Positions 1-11,498 of a stretch of 64,000 nucleotides of DNA are shown here, piece after piece. The DNA comes from Tillus elongatus. Lineage: Eukaryota > Arthropoda > Insecta > Coleoptera > Cleridae. Within the stretch, counting starts at the first letter, position 1, and each line of letters begins with the position of its first letter. The notes under the pieces were generated by a model. That model worked only from the letters and a program-made list of their open reading frames with translations, ran no database searches and had not been told where the DNA came from. A program made the position numbers and the translations under genes. The stretch lies in contig OZ023270.1 in assembly GCA_964006375.1 (NCBI GenBank), forward strand, positions 59,650,288 through 59,714,287. Direction: 5' to 3'.

Positions 1-668
1 GACATTGGGGACTGTTGGTGGTTGAACATTTGGAGGTGGGTTGAGAGTAGAATTGCCGGCGAACAGCGAAGCAAAAAGTTCATCCTTGCCCAGGGCGGTA
101 GAAATAATTTCATCCCCTGACACAAGAGGTAGGAACGTGCTCCGGCAGAAATTATTCCCAATAGATTTAGCAAGAGTCCAGAAGGGTTTGCCGCCGTTGG
201 AGCTTAAGAGGACTTTGTTTTTGATGTGGTTATTAAACGAGTTTTTTGCCTCAGAAAGAATGCGGACATAGCGGTTTCTTGCGTTGTTAAATGCTTGACG
301 GTTTTCTTGACTGGGATTGTGTAGAAGTGTTTTGTGAGCTTTGACCTTTTCAAGTCTGGCCTTGTCACAGGATTTAGAGAACCAGGGCTTTTGAGTGGCT
401 TAAGAGGTTTTCTGTGTACGTGGAATAAATAATTCCATGCCAGCTTGTATAATTTCGTAGACGTTTTGTGAGATATCAGAGGGGTTCGGATGAGAGAAGC
501 AGACAGACGCCCATGGAAATAAGGAAAAGTAATCCCGCATTTCAAGGGATTTGAGCTGTGTGTTGGGATGCGAGGAAAGTAAGTAGGTTGCTGAACCATA
601 TTGGCTAAAGAATTGCTGACTGCAAAGGCCTCCGCTGCTCTCCCTTGTGGATAGGTTTTTGAAGATCC
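1..668 (-). pseudogene. LINE-C copy 1: Jockey/CR1-type retrotransposon fragment, endonuclease end to pre-RT region
   Basis: Read on the minus strand, this encodes a decayed piece of non-LTR retrotransposon ORF2. Residues such as FAVSNSLANMVQQPTYFPRI resemble the end of an apurinic-type endonuclease domain. They are followed by a Lys-rich linker (SKSCHKARLEKVKAHKTLL-like in the fuller copy) that normally precedes the reverse transcriptase. Positions 1-540 are nearly identical to 40803-41340, the second copy in this window. The two copies diverge beyond 540: here the endonuclease segment is joined directly to the linker, so an internal deletion is likely. The frame is broken by shifts. The element continues leftward out of the window, so the RT domain is not seen. 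Family assignment as Jockey/CR1 superfamily comes from the second copy. Confidence 0.75.
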
Positions 669-1547
669 TAGCCATTCCTTATCGCCTACATTTTTTTTTG
701 GTGAAATTTTACAATAATTTGAACACTTTGAGGAATTATTATGATTTAGTTTACGCAAGTATGTAAATTCATCAGTTATTCATGTGACAGGGTACAAATG
801 CTGTAAACAGCATGGATACTACTATATTAATGTCTAATGAATGATTCAGCAAAAAATATTTTCTTGAAAACTGTTGACATGCTTCGTTTGTCTCAACATC
901 TGTCATATTCTGGGGTTTATGTGTGTGGTTCTTTCCGTTTGTTTAGACTAAAATGCTCAAGACTTGGGCACACTAAAAAACACACAGACAATTTAGAAAG
1001 TTGTATACTAATAACACATTTTGATTGGATGAAATTGAGTTTGTATTTTTGGGATAACAAAACAGTAAGTGTAGGTCATTTCCATACCAGACAAAAAATG
1101 TTTTAGGTAAACTTCAAGTAAGAACTAAAGATATGCTTTTAACACCCTTGTATAAAGCCATTAAAATATCGTAAACGTTGTGAAACCTAGGGACAGAAAA
1201 GGTTAATGAGCTTATGCTCCAAGGAAAAACATGCCTAAATTAGCAACGCTAAGAAAGTAAGGTAAATTAATAAATAAGCGAACAGAAATGAAAAAAAATA
1301 ATCAGAAATCGAATTCCTTTAAAATCTTGCCTGCATATATTTAACAAATGTCAAAGATTTATTTCATTTGATAAACATTTTATGTAAAATGTTGTACATA
1401 AAAATCACTTCATATAACAAACTTAGGTTCCCCAAAAATCAGACAGATCCATGGATACACAATTAGACAAGTGTCTAAAATGTGATCATTTATGTTATCT
1501 TGTCCAGACAAAGCCGGATAATGCTCAGTCATTTGACATTTGAGTGT
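669..1547. other. Unassigned AT-rich sequence
   Basis: No conserved protein motif, inverted terminus, RNA gene or tandem repeat could be recognised. The short ORF near 837-1106 has no coding character that I recognise. Confidence 0.5.
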
Positions 1548-2057
1548 ATACTAGTAGTAGCAGTGGTGGGGAGGCCAACACCAAGCAAGCAGGCCACAAT
1601 GGGACCTTTTTGCCAACACCAGCTACCCAGCAACCATGCTCTACTCCTCCTCGGTTCCGTCGTCAAACCGCCTCGACCTCGAGATGAAGGCTGTGACGGT
1701 CTTCACTTGGACAGTACTTACCTGATTCCTCTGCAGAGTCCTCGATCCGAAAAATTATGCTCGAAGACTCCCAAAAGCCTTGCATTCACACAGGTAGTGG
1801 TAGGACGTTTCTTCATCCTCGCCGCATTCCTGGCAAATGGGATCCCTCTCTACGCCTATCAATGTGAGGTGTCTTCTAAGGGCGTAGTGGCCTGTCAGCA
1901 CCTCAAGGATGCGGCGAAGCGTAGGTCGACTCCTTTCGAGTAGCCAGACAGCTTTATTTCTGCCCGGCCCCTCCACGAAGTCCCTCGCCTGCCTGCAGCC
2001 ACCAACCGACCCCCAGTGCCTCTCCATTGCTTCCTCAGTCCACCTGTCTAAGGACAT
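1548..2057 (-). pseudogene. LINE-A 3' end: ORF2 C-terminus with CCHC motif plus 3' UTR
   Basis: Minus-strand reading 2057-1755 gives the C-terminal region of an RNase H-type LINE ORF2. It includes EAMERHWGSV, a basic stretch (RSRPTLRRILEVLTGHYALR) and a zinc-knuckle-like cluster C-x2-C-x7-H-x3-C (CQECGEDEETSYHYLCEC). This is the typical end of Jockey/R1/I-like ORF2 proteins. The 3' UTR runs to about 1548 and ends with a CTACTACTAGTA-like tail. The same 3' end occurs at 49783-50230 (plus strand) and, truncated, at 16122-16290 (minus strand), so this is a dispersed family. It is a 5'-truncated copy, the usual outcome of incomplete reverse transcription. No reverse transcriptase is present here. 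Confidence 0.75.
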
Positions 2058-2519
2058 TTGAGTCTATAAACAACATTAGATATTTTTATCTGTGAAGTTT
2101 ACATCAGCTGAACAGGCAGCTGACAATCGCCTGTCTGTGTCTCACCAACCTATTTGCCCCATTGTATCGCTACCATATTTCTCGTATACAAGCTACACTC
2201 ACACGTTATGCTATTCATTGCAAGCATTGATCATTTGTATACCTTTTTAATTGTAAATGCATGGGTAGATCTCAATGAGAAGCTTGCTGAAGAGTTCCAA
2301 GGAAAAATTTCAAGCATAAAGAAGTCTATAATAAATCATTCTTCCTCTGATAAAGCCAATTTTATTGTGTCATGGTGGACGGTCGTTAAAGTGTACTTAA
2401 TGCTCCCATAGGTCTCTGGCATTACATCGTAATACCTTATTTCTGCTTTGTCATATACATTTTAAAGTTTTAATTAACAAAAAAATAGATGTTTCATCAT
2501 CCAGTATAATAATAAATGA
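2058..2519. other. Unassigned AT-rich sequence
   Basis: Nothing recognisable on either strand; ORFs here are short and without motifs. Confidence 0.45.
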
Positions 2520-2650
2520 TACTCTCCCACCAAGCAGCAATGTGGGAGAAAGGTTACATAGAAGACAGCACACACCGAGCGAAGCTGCTACCACAAAGAA
2601 TTAAACCCAGGCACTCCGTGTAGCAGTCAAACACTCCACCACGGAGATGT
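2520..2650 (-). repeat. Possible tRNA-derived SINE head
   Basis: On the minus strand a tRNA-like order is visible: an A-box-like GGTGGAGTGTTTGACTGC (about 2645-2628), then about 30 bases later a B-box-like GGGTTTAATTC. A self-complementary CTCTCCCACC/TGTGGGAG pair closes the other end (2521-2550). The boxes are degenerate. It could be an old SINE or a chance match. Confidence 0.3.
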
Positions 2651-3084
2651 AGGATACCTGAATATATCATCTATTGTATTTACGAAGACAAATCATGAAT
2701 GAAAATTCATTAGATTTAATAACTGCCATGATACAATAGTATTGCATAGCAAATATAATACTTTAAAGGTAGCATCTACCAATGGTTATATTTTACATTG
2801 TCTAAATCGTCAGTCGCTGAATAATCTAGACTTTAACTTGCTATCATTCCTTTTACTGGTCTGTAAAAACTATATAATGGTTCCAAAAACCTGGTCCTTG
2901 TTGATTTTTAAATGTAGACAGTTTTTAATGCAGAGTAAGCTGCATCAGGGGATAAGCTGCATCTGGGGATTAAGCGCCTTACTCAAAAGTTAGTTATATT
3001 AGTAATTAAAATAAAAATTATTTAAAGTATGGTTTTAATGATTACACTAACCCTTTTGCCACATTTCCGCTCACCATTAATATA
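2651..3084. other. Unassigned AT-rich sequence
   Basis: No supported feature. Confidence 0.4.
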
Positions 3085-3239
3085 CGAGGTTTGGCCCAAA
3101 AATACATATAAAAATTCATTGTACAAATAATTAGATATTACAATTATTAGATTAACTAAATGTTATCCCCTTTAAAATACCGTTCCAATACTCGTGGACT
3201 TTTAAGACCATTTTATACATATTTTTGGTGCAAACCTCT
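3085..3239. mobile_element. Short mariner-type MITE
   Basis: A 155-bp non-coding element with imperfect terminal inverted repeats: left CGAGGTTTGGCCCAAAAATA, right complement AGAGGTTTGCACCAAAAATA, continuing through ATATAAAA. It is flanked by TA on both sides (3083-3084 and 3240-3241). The GAGGTTTG-type terminus and TA duplication are typical of mariner-derived MITEs. It has no coding capacity. Confidence 0.65.
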
Positions 3240-3889
3240 TACAACTAGTCTAATTCCCAAAAAGTAAAATTTGTTTTATACAGTGAAAAAAAAAAGAAAA
3301 TAAACACAGCAGATAGAACATGTTATTATAGTTAGGCTACTTCAGTTATAATTTTTTTCTTACATTGTTTTACAAAGAGACAGAGTGGGCAAACCAGCTA
3401 ATGTGGAGCAGACAACTTTGAGATGTCTGTTCCGATGTGAGTTTGTGTCCCAGGCAGAGAAAAATTTTGTTGTCAAAACTAATTTAAATATAACTGTATT
3501 TATCCCATATTGTTAAATCATCCATCTATAGTTATCCAACAGGTTCATCAAATTAAAAATACGGTGTCAAAGCTTTTAAAAGAAAATTTATTTAGTATTT
3601 ACTTATTAATGATAGATGGGAAATCCCATTTACATAAAATAACAATCACACAAAGCTGGCTTATTTATAATTATATTATTCAAACATCACAATAAAAACA
3701 TAACTCGCATTGCACAAAACAGTATAAATTAAATATTACATAATCATAGTGTGATTTACCATTTTTACAAGTGAACCAGTGCATTAAGTAACTATTTATT
3801 ATTACCAGTCTGTACAATCCTACTTAGGGACTAAATAGACCATAATTACTTTCATGAAGTATTATGCTGCAAATTTCGTTACATCAAGT
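3240..3889. other. Unassigned AT-rich sequence
   Basis: No recognisable gene or repeat; a short run of A near 3286-3300 only. Confidence 0.4.
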
Positions 3890-4547
3890 TCTCTATCCAA
3901 GGGTTGTGCCACCAATTATTGATGAAATTTACAAACAGAAAATTCTATAGAGAAAGTATATCAAGACAGCATCCTGCCTATGAAAATTTAGTGAGTCAAT
4001 CCAAGGGTTGTGCCACCAATTATTGATTAAATTTACAAACACAAAATTCTATAGAGAAAGTAAATCAAGACAGCATCCTGCCTGTGAAAATTTAATGAGT
4101 CAATCCAAGGGTTGTGCCACCAATTATTGATGAAATTTACAAACACAAAATTCCGAGAAAGTATATCAAGTCAGCATCCTGCCTGTGGAAATTTAGTGAG
4201 TCAATCCAAGGGTTGTGCCACCAATTATTGAGTCAATCAAAGGGTTGTCCCACCAATTATTGATGAAATTTACAAACAGAAAACTATAGAGAAAGTATAT
4301 CAAGACAGCATCCAGCCTCTGAAAATTTAGTGAGTCAATCAAAGGGTTGTACCACCAATTATTGATGAAATTTACAAACAGAAAATTTTATAGAGAAAGT
4401 ATATCAAGACAACATCCTGCCTGTGAAAATTTTAGTGAGTCAATCCAAGGGTTGTGCCACCAATTATTGATGAAATTTACAAACAGAAAATTTTATAGAG
4501 AAAGTATATCAAGACAGCATCCTGCCTGTGAAAATTTAGTGAGTCAG
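3890..4547. repeat. Minisatellite, unit about 103 bp, 6 copies plus a partial
   Basis: The phrase CCAAGGGTTGTGCCACCAAT recurs at about 3898, 4001, 4105, 4206, 4236 (as a 30-bp partial unit), 4337 and 4445. Each unit continues with TGATGAAATTTACAAACA, a GAGAAAGTATATCAAGACAG segment and CATCCTGCCTGTGAAAATTT. Units are 102-105 bp and differ by a few substitutions and small indels. The short unit at 4206-4236 shows unequal exchange within the array. Any ORF in the array is a by-product of the repetition. Confidence 0.9.
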
Positions 4548-4652
4548 CTGCACACTCGTGTAAATAAAATCCAATAACTTAAAACCATTTTTTAAATCAC
4601 ACGTCCAGATAAATTTGCTTTCCATGCATTCTAAAGAGTTAATGTGTGTTTT

Positions 4653-4735
4653 TATAATAGAAGCACCAGAAGATCAGTTCAGAGGTACTGACTGAAAATT
4701 ACATTAAAAACTTATAAATTAAACCTAACATCCTT
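4653..4735 (+). repeat. Left member of an 83-bp direct repeat flanking a hairpin
   Basis: The segment from TTATAATAGAAGCACCAG to AATTAAACCTAACATC recurs in the same orientation at about 5291-5372. The pair brackets the large hairpin at 4818-5163. The repeat may be a segmental duplication or the remains of long flanking repeats. Confidence 0.7.
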
Positions 4736-4817
4736 GTTCAAACAACCTCAAGAGTTTTAAAGAAAGATGGTATCCATTGATTGTTGTTGCCCTTACTTGG
4801 TGAAACTGGTCCATACT

Positions 4818-5163
4818 ACATACAGACTTGGAGACTACTTCTCTGGCTTCTCTGTAGGCTTTCGTTTTTGTAGGTGAAGGATGTAACCAGCGCGTAAGCT
4901 AACTGAAGCAAGTAGCCCTTATGAATTCTGGATGTTCTAGGATGTTCTTCAACGTTTCTGTGACTGGTTTCGCTGCTTGACAGCATTCTTTGTCTGAGAC
5001 AGCAGCGAAACTAGTCACAGAAACGTTGAAGAACATCCTAGAACATCCAGAATTCCTAAGCGCCACTTGCTCCAGTTAGCTTACACGCTGGCTATGTCCT
5101 CCACCTACAAAAACGAAAACCAACAGTGAAGCCAGAGAAGTAGTCTCCAAGTCTGTATGCAGT
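4818..5163. repeat. Large hairpin (foldback), arms about 165 bp, loop about 12 bp
   Basis: Left arm 4818-4984 (from TACAGACTTGGAGACTACTT to TGACTGGTTTCGCTGCTTGA) is the reverse complement, with scattered mismatches, of 4997-5163. The dyad centre is near 4990. AAGATGGTATC occurs outside both arms (about 4764 and 5168) and could be a target duplication or an extension of the repeat. Foldback MITE or transcribed hairpin are both possible; no coding sequence is present. Confidence 0.8.
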
Positions 5164-5290
5164 AAAGATGGTATCATCAGTCAGTGTCAAACATTGTACT
5201 AGATCGCCTATGCACCTGAAATATGGGGCCTAGTCATCATCATGGAAAATTTATTATAAAAATAAATAAAAACACAATGACAATATGTGT

Positions 5291-5372
5291 TTTATAATAG
5301 AAGCACCAGCAGACCAGTTTAGATATATTGACTGAAAATCACATTGAAAATTATAAATTAAACCTAACATCG
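5291..5372 (+). repeat. Right member of the 83-bp direct repeat
   Basis: Matches 4653-4735 with a handful of differences (for example CAGCAGACCAG for CAGAAGATCAG). Confidence 0.7.
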
Positions 5373-6215
5373 ATTTTTGTGTGCAAAAGGAGCTTCACCT
5401 GCTGATATTAATCGGGAGTTGTCTCTTTGTGTACGGATCTACAGTAATGAATAAAGCAAAGGTTAGAGAGTGTATTCAGACCAACAAATCTTTGAACAAG
5501 GGAACTGAAAACTGTGAAGTAAACAGAGGGTTGATGATTAGTGCTGACAGGAATATTAACAATTTAGATGCACCTCTACCTACACAATTGTTACAGTAAA
5601 GCTCGTATATCACAAATTGTGTGCAAGGTGGGTACCGAAAATGCTAACGGAACAGCACAGAGTGCAAGGAATGTGCAGTGGACGAGCGTTTATGAATCGT
5701 TATCGACAAGATGGAGATGATTTGTTTTTGCACATTGTTACAGGCGAGGAAACGTGTATATCTTACACCAACGTAGAGTCAAAACAACAGTGGCGCCATT
5801 CAAGTTCATTTTAGTTGATATAATGGAAGGTGGGTGAATAATTACAGCTGACGTGTACTGCGAAATGCTCACTAAACAGACGCGCGATCCAAAACCGATG
5901 ACGTGGGAAAATGTTGTCCAGCATAATCCTCTTTCATGACACCTCTGCCATAACGAAAAAGATTCAAGATTTTCGTTGGGAAGTTATTGAACACCCTCCA
6001 TATAGTCCTGACCTTGCACCTAACGACTACGCAACCAGAACCTCTTCTTACATTTGTAACGGTGGCTTGGTGGAAAACGACGAGGATCTCAAGACTGCTG
6101 TTGTCAACTGATTCGATTCCCAGGCGGTGAACTTCTATGCAGAGGGGTTAAATAAACTGGTGCAGCGTTAACAAAAGTGCTTAGAACTGAACAGAGATTA
6201 TGTGAAAAAGTGAAG
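5370..6215 (+). pseudogene. Mariner transposase remnant
   Basis: Plus-strand fragments in several frames follow the order of a mariner transposase. First come N-terminal helix-turn-helix pieces (GASPADINRE, VMNKAKVRE; 5380-5480). Next are RWVPKMLTEQHRVQGM and HIVTGEETCISYTNVESKQQ (5629-5790), corresponding to the WVPH-type linker and first catalytic aspartate region; the usual D of TGDETW is E here. Finally comes IEHPPYSPDLAPNDY (5980-6030), the signature before the last catalytic D. The C-terminal part AVNFYAEGLNKLVQR lies near 6125-6170. Multiple frameshifts and stops make this a dead copy. The TIRs were not located, so its full extent is uncertain. Confidence 0.85.
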
Positions 6216-6446
6216 TATATATGTATTCAACTAAAACTGTCAATTTACACCTTTTCTCACGAGTTTATTTTTTTAATGACTAAACGACCCTTACATTATG
6301 AATATGCCTCGTAATTATTTGACATCAATGCCTGCAGCACAGACTAAAATACCTTAGATTATTTAAACATGAAAATGTCAAAATCTGTCCATCTTGGCCT
6401 AACACAGCCCCCTGCATTCAGCAGCATTAAATAGTCATTGGCTATC

Positions 6447-8147
<1,701 letters not shown>

Positions 8148-8240
8148 GGCCAAAGTGGCTTAGTTTGTAAACCGGCTCGTTGGATTGTCAACTTTGACAC
8201 GACTGCTCGCAGATCAAATCAGCCATGACCGGCCAAAACA
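8148..8240 (+). repeat. Degenerate tRNA-derived SINE head
   Basis: GGCCAAAGTGGCTTAGTTTG contains an A-box-like TGGCTTAGTTTG, and 40-45 bases on is a B-box-like CAGATCAAATCAG. The overall layout is that of a tRNA. The style resembles the better SINE at 37843-38017 (GGCCAAATAGCTAGG). No tail is evident. Confidence 0.4.
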
Positions 8241-8890
8241 ATTTTTTCTGTGTAACAACGAATTAAAAATATTGTGCTGTTCAATCTCATCCATCCCGAT
8301 GATGACCTAAAGATTTGTAGCGGTTCATCAAATAAAAAAGAGAACATACAATCTAGAGTCAGTACAGAAACTGTTCTATCATATTTGCATAAATGTACAT
8401 CAAAGAACGGAATAAGAAGTCTACTTTTTAATATTATTATATTATACTATCTAATATTTAATATAAGGATATATACATCTGCATTAAATGCAGAAATATC
8501 AGTATTGGTCATGTAATGATCTAAAATACCCACAGCGATTCGTATCAATCTATAATGAAGTATTTTCCAAAACAGAAAATTTTTAAATAAAAGGATTTTA
8601 CAGCATCTATATTGACAAAACATGCATTATATGTGCTATAAATGTGAAAAATGTATTATATACAGAAAAGTATATAAAAACCATAATTTACAGTAACTGC
8701 ATAGATTAAATAGAGAATGTATATTTGGAGAAAATATTTAGTTACACTATAAATATCCTAAAATCTTTATCAACAAACCTTTATAGAATACAAAATACTC
8801 TCGATTGTCCGGTCTAATGGGGAGGATCGGCAAGACCGATAATTGAAAAACGCGAATAATATGAACCTAATAATAGTTATTTTTGTACCA
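8241..8890. other. Unassigned AT-rich sequence
   Basis: Nothing supported; the ORF at 8274-8516 has no recognisable motif. Confidence 0.4.
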
Positions 8891-8999
8891 AGGGTAGAAA
8901 TAGATGTTTATGCCTGAGAGCGACGATTTTACAAATCCGAGGGCCTCCGGCCCGAGGGTTTGTAAGTCGCTCGAGGGCATACACCTCTATTTATACCAG
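8891..8999. repeat. Near-perfect 109-bp palindrome
   Basis: GGTAGAAATAGATGTTTATG...GAGAGCGAC...TTACAAATCCGAGGGCC is mirrored by GGCCCGAGGGTTTGTAAGTC...GGGCATACACCTCTATTTAT. The centre is near 8947 (CTCC). The arms are about 52 bp and GC-rich at the tip, which would form a stable cruciform or RNA hairpin. Confidence 0.8.
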
Positions 9000-9008
9000 C
9001 AGTGCATA

Positions 9009-9368
9009 CACTATTTTATGTCATACTAGTCATACCCAAACAATGAAACATGAATCACCGTTTGCTGAAGGCAACCTAACCATCACCGGATCTTTTCAGA
9101 ACTGTCAATTTTATGTTAATTCGACTAAATAATGTTAATTAAATATTTACATATTACTTTTATTCCATTATCTGTAATTTCATTAATAAAGGTTATTAAA
9201 GAAGTCAAACAAAAATTATTTGTTTTGATGTGCGCGCGGGCCATAAAGTGTACGTTTTGCCCGCGCAGGCCATAAACTACACTTTATGGCCCGTGGACAT
9301 AAAGTACACCATTATGTAGTTGGTAACTAAGCAATAAAAACACAATAATGAACTAGTATGACATAAAA
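9009..9368. repeat. Inverted-repeat unit with internal CCATAAAGTGTAC-type dyads
   Basis: ATTTTATGTCATACTAGT (about 9012-9029) is exactly inverted as ACTAGTATGACATAAAAT (about 9353-9370). Inside, 9237-9310 holds GC-rich direct and inverted copies of GGGCCATAAAGTGTAC and CTACACTTTATGGCCC. This looks like a small non-autonomous TIR element. It adjoins the palindrome at 8891-8999 and may be one unit with it. Confidence 0.55.
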
Positions 9369-9865
9369 TTTATGTATTTATATATATACAAAAATAATGT
9401 TTGACAGCTGTGTCTCTCAGCAAGTTTTTATCTTGTTCCTTTCTGTTGTGCTGCCCATGCAATATCGAATGAGATCAAGTGTGAAAAAATATATAAATAA
9501 AAATAGACAATTAAAATTTATGACCTTCATATAAAAATTTCTGGGTATGGATCCTTTTCAGCGTTCCTATTGTAGTGGCACGTTCGGAGTTAAATAAGAA
9601 TTCACCAGAACAGAATAAGCAGCCTGCGGCAGCTCATTCTGCTTCTACATACATATTACTACACTACAGGTTCTAACGAATTTCACAGCTTTATTTTCAT
9701 TGTGGTTTTTGTAACTTAGTAATTTTAATAGGCAGACTCATGCTTAGATGGTTGATGGTTGTTATGGGAGATATCTATTATATTTGTGCGAGAGTAAACG
9801 AAATAAAATAAACTTTCTCAGTGAGGATAATCCGCACATGAATAATCGAGAGTATACTGTATTAT

Positions 9866-9866
<1 letters not shown>
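9369..9866. other. Unassigned sequence
   Basis: A small dyad GAATAAGCAGCCTGCGGCAG/CTCATTCTGCTTC at about 9612-9645 is the only structure seen. Confidence 0.4.

Positions 9867-9957
<91 letters not shown>
9867..9957. repeat. (AT)n microsatellite, about 90 bp
   Basis: Pure AT run; Ile-Tyr ORFs on both strands are artefacts. Confidence 0.97.
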
Positions 9958-9962
<5 letters not shown>

Positions 9963-10083
9963 GAACCTGTACTGTTTGGTTATACGGGATAAGACATTAA
10001 TGTTTGTTTTGAATGATATTTTCATCATCCATTCTAGATTCACTGTGAGACGGAATAAATAAATATATTATTATTATTATTAT
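9958..10083 (+). repeat. Probable LINE 3' tail ending in (ATT)n
   Basis: A short tract ends with GGAATAAATAAATATATTATTATTATTATTAT (10050-10083). A similar ending, GAGCAAATAAATATTATTAT, occurs at 34898-34935. AATAAA followed by trinucleotide repeats is a common 3' tail of CR1/Jockey-like retrotransposons. No coding part is attached. Confidence 0.4.
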
Positions 10084-11130
10084 ACTAAGAATCCTTCATA
10101 ATGTGAAGTCCTAAGTAACAGACTACGTAATCCAATGGTGGAGATGTAGGTCTATCATGGTCTTCCCTTAAATAGAATTTCTTCACCCCTGACTTTGTCA
10201 AATGCATAATAGTGTATTTGTATTTACCATCCTTTTAGAACAAAAAAAGTATTCTTGCATTTTTCTTTGGACTTATTTGAGGTTCGACTTAAAGTTTTGA
10301 TTTTGCCTATTTCTAATCATCTGAAAGTGAAATTAAACATGTTTGTTAACTTCTCCACTTATTAAAAATTAAAACAACAAAAACACAGCCAATTAGATAT
10401 TACACCCTACATTAAATCTGTTGATAAACATTGCAATGTATAGCTATGTAATTGTTTCCAGTTAAAAATTGAAATGTTTTTGGTAAAAAAACATCACTAA
10501 AACATGTTGTGTACTATGTTGTGGTCACGATAACATTCCCTGTCACCTTTTCTGAAAAACTATGATAGATGAAAATATTTTAAATTTCCAGACCGCAGCA
10601 AGTGCATTATACTAGTGAATTTTCATAAGAATTGTACACTATTAGTATGGTGTATTGCCAAAATTAATACTTTAATCTTACACAGAACTTGAAGATCGGT
10701 TTTAGAGGTCCTAACATGTGATCATTAAAAGAATTATTTCGGAAGTGTTACCATCAATATCCTTCTATTATCAAAAATAAATAAATAAAAAAAATCGTGT
10801 GTTCTAGCTCCTTTTAAAAAAGATGCCCTAAACTGAATTTTCTATGAAACTAGAAAATTTAAATTTGGTATACCTAGGTAGTGTAAGCCTCTTTAAAATA
10901 AACTTGTATTACAAATTTCATTAAAGTTACAAAAGCTTTCTAGAAGAAAGTATCTGCCACATTATACACGTAGCAGTTATTTTTCCTTATTAATCGTCTG
11001 GATGATTTTGTTTTCATCAACCTAACCGAACCGGTTTTTCCAACTAAAATTTTTTTAAAACACATTCACTATTAGTGAATTTTCTTAATAAAAAATCTAT
11101 AATAACAAAATGTCTGCTAAAAAGTGAGTA
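10084..11130. other. Unassigned sequence with traces of repeat X
   Basis: About 10575-10640 (TTCCAGACCGCAGCAAGTGC then TAGTGAATTTTCATAAGAA) and 11065-11095 (TTAGTGAATTTTCTTAATAA) echo a motif of the repeat-X family seen at 43200-43450 and 63090-63130. No gene was found. Confidence 0.4.
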
Positions 11131-11131
11131 T

Positions 11132-11172
<41 letters not shown>

Positions 11173-11200
11173 CGCACGCGCGTTCGTGCGTGCGTGTGTT
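11131..11200. repeat. (TG)n/(CG)n compound microsatellite
   Basis: TG repeats pass into CGCGCG and then GTGCGTGCG. The alternating purine-pyrimidine run could adopt Z-DNA. Confidence 0.95.
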
Positions 11201-11395
11201 GCATACTGAGATGGTTTTAAATTTAACATTATCAACAACAGCCTTGCCAAAAATTATAAATTAAGCCTCAAAGGTGATAAAAATATCCACAGGCGTTTGA
11301 AACAAAGATGAGATCTTGTTCCAAATGTACGAAATCTGTAGACTATTGTTTCTACCAAATAGGTATATTAAAGTGAAACCAAACAAAATGTTACA

Positions 11396-11466
11396 TGCAC
11401 CGAGCGGGGACCGACCCCGAGCCATCCGCGTATGAGGCTAGCATTCTACCACTGAACCAAAGATGC
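11396..11466 (-). tRNA. tRNA-Gly-like pseudogene (anticodon position reads CAT)
   Basis: The reverse complement begins GCATCTTTGGTTCAGTGGTA and continues GAATGCTAGCCT-CAT-ACGCGGATGGC, with a T-arm GGGGTCGGTCCCC and ending CGGTGCA. D-arm, anticodon arm and length (71 nt) match eukaryotic tRNA-Gly. However, the position that holds GCC in tRNA-Gly is CAT (11432-11434 on the plus strand). The acceptor stem has two mismatched pairs, and the T stem is altered. It is best read as a pseudogene or the head of a tRNA-derived SINE rather than a working tRNA. Confidence 0.7.
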
Positions 11467-11498
11467 ACCGACAAAATGTTTGTTTACCGGATAGGTAC

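Noticed and set aside
3890..4547. Possible CRISPR-like array
   Set aside because: Units are contiguous 103-bp tandem repeats without unique spacers, and the genome is eukaryotic.
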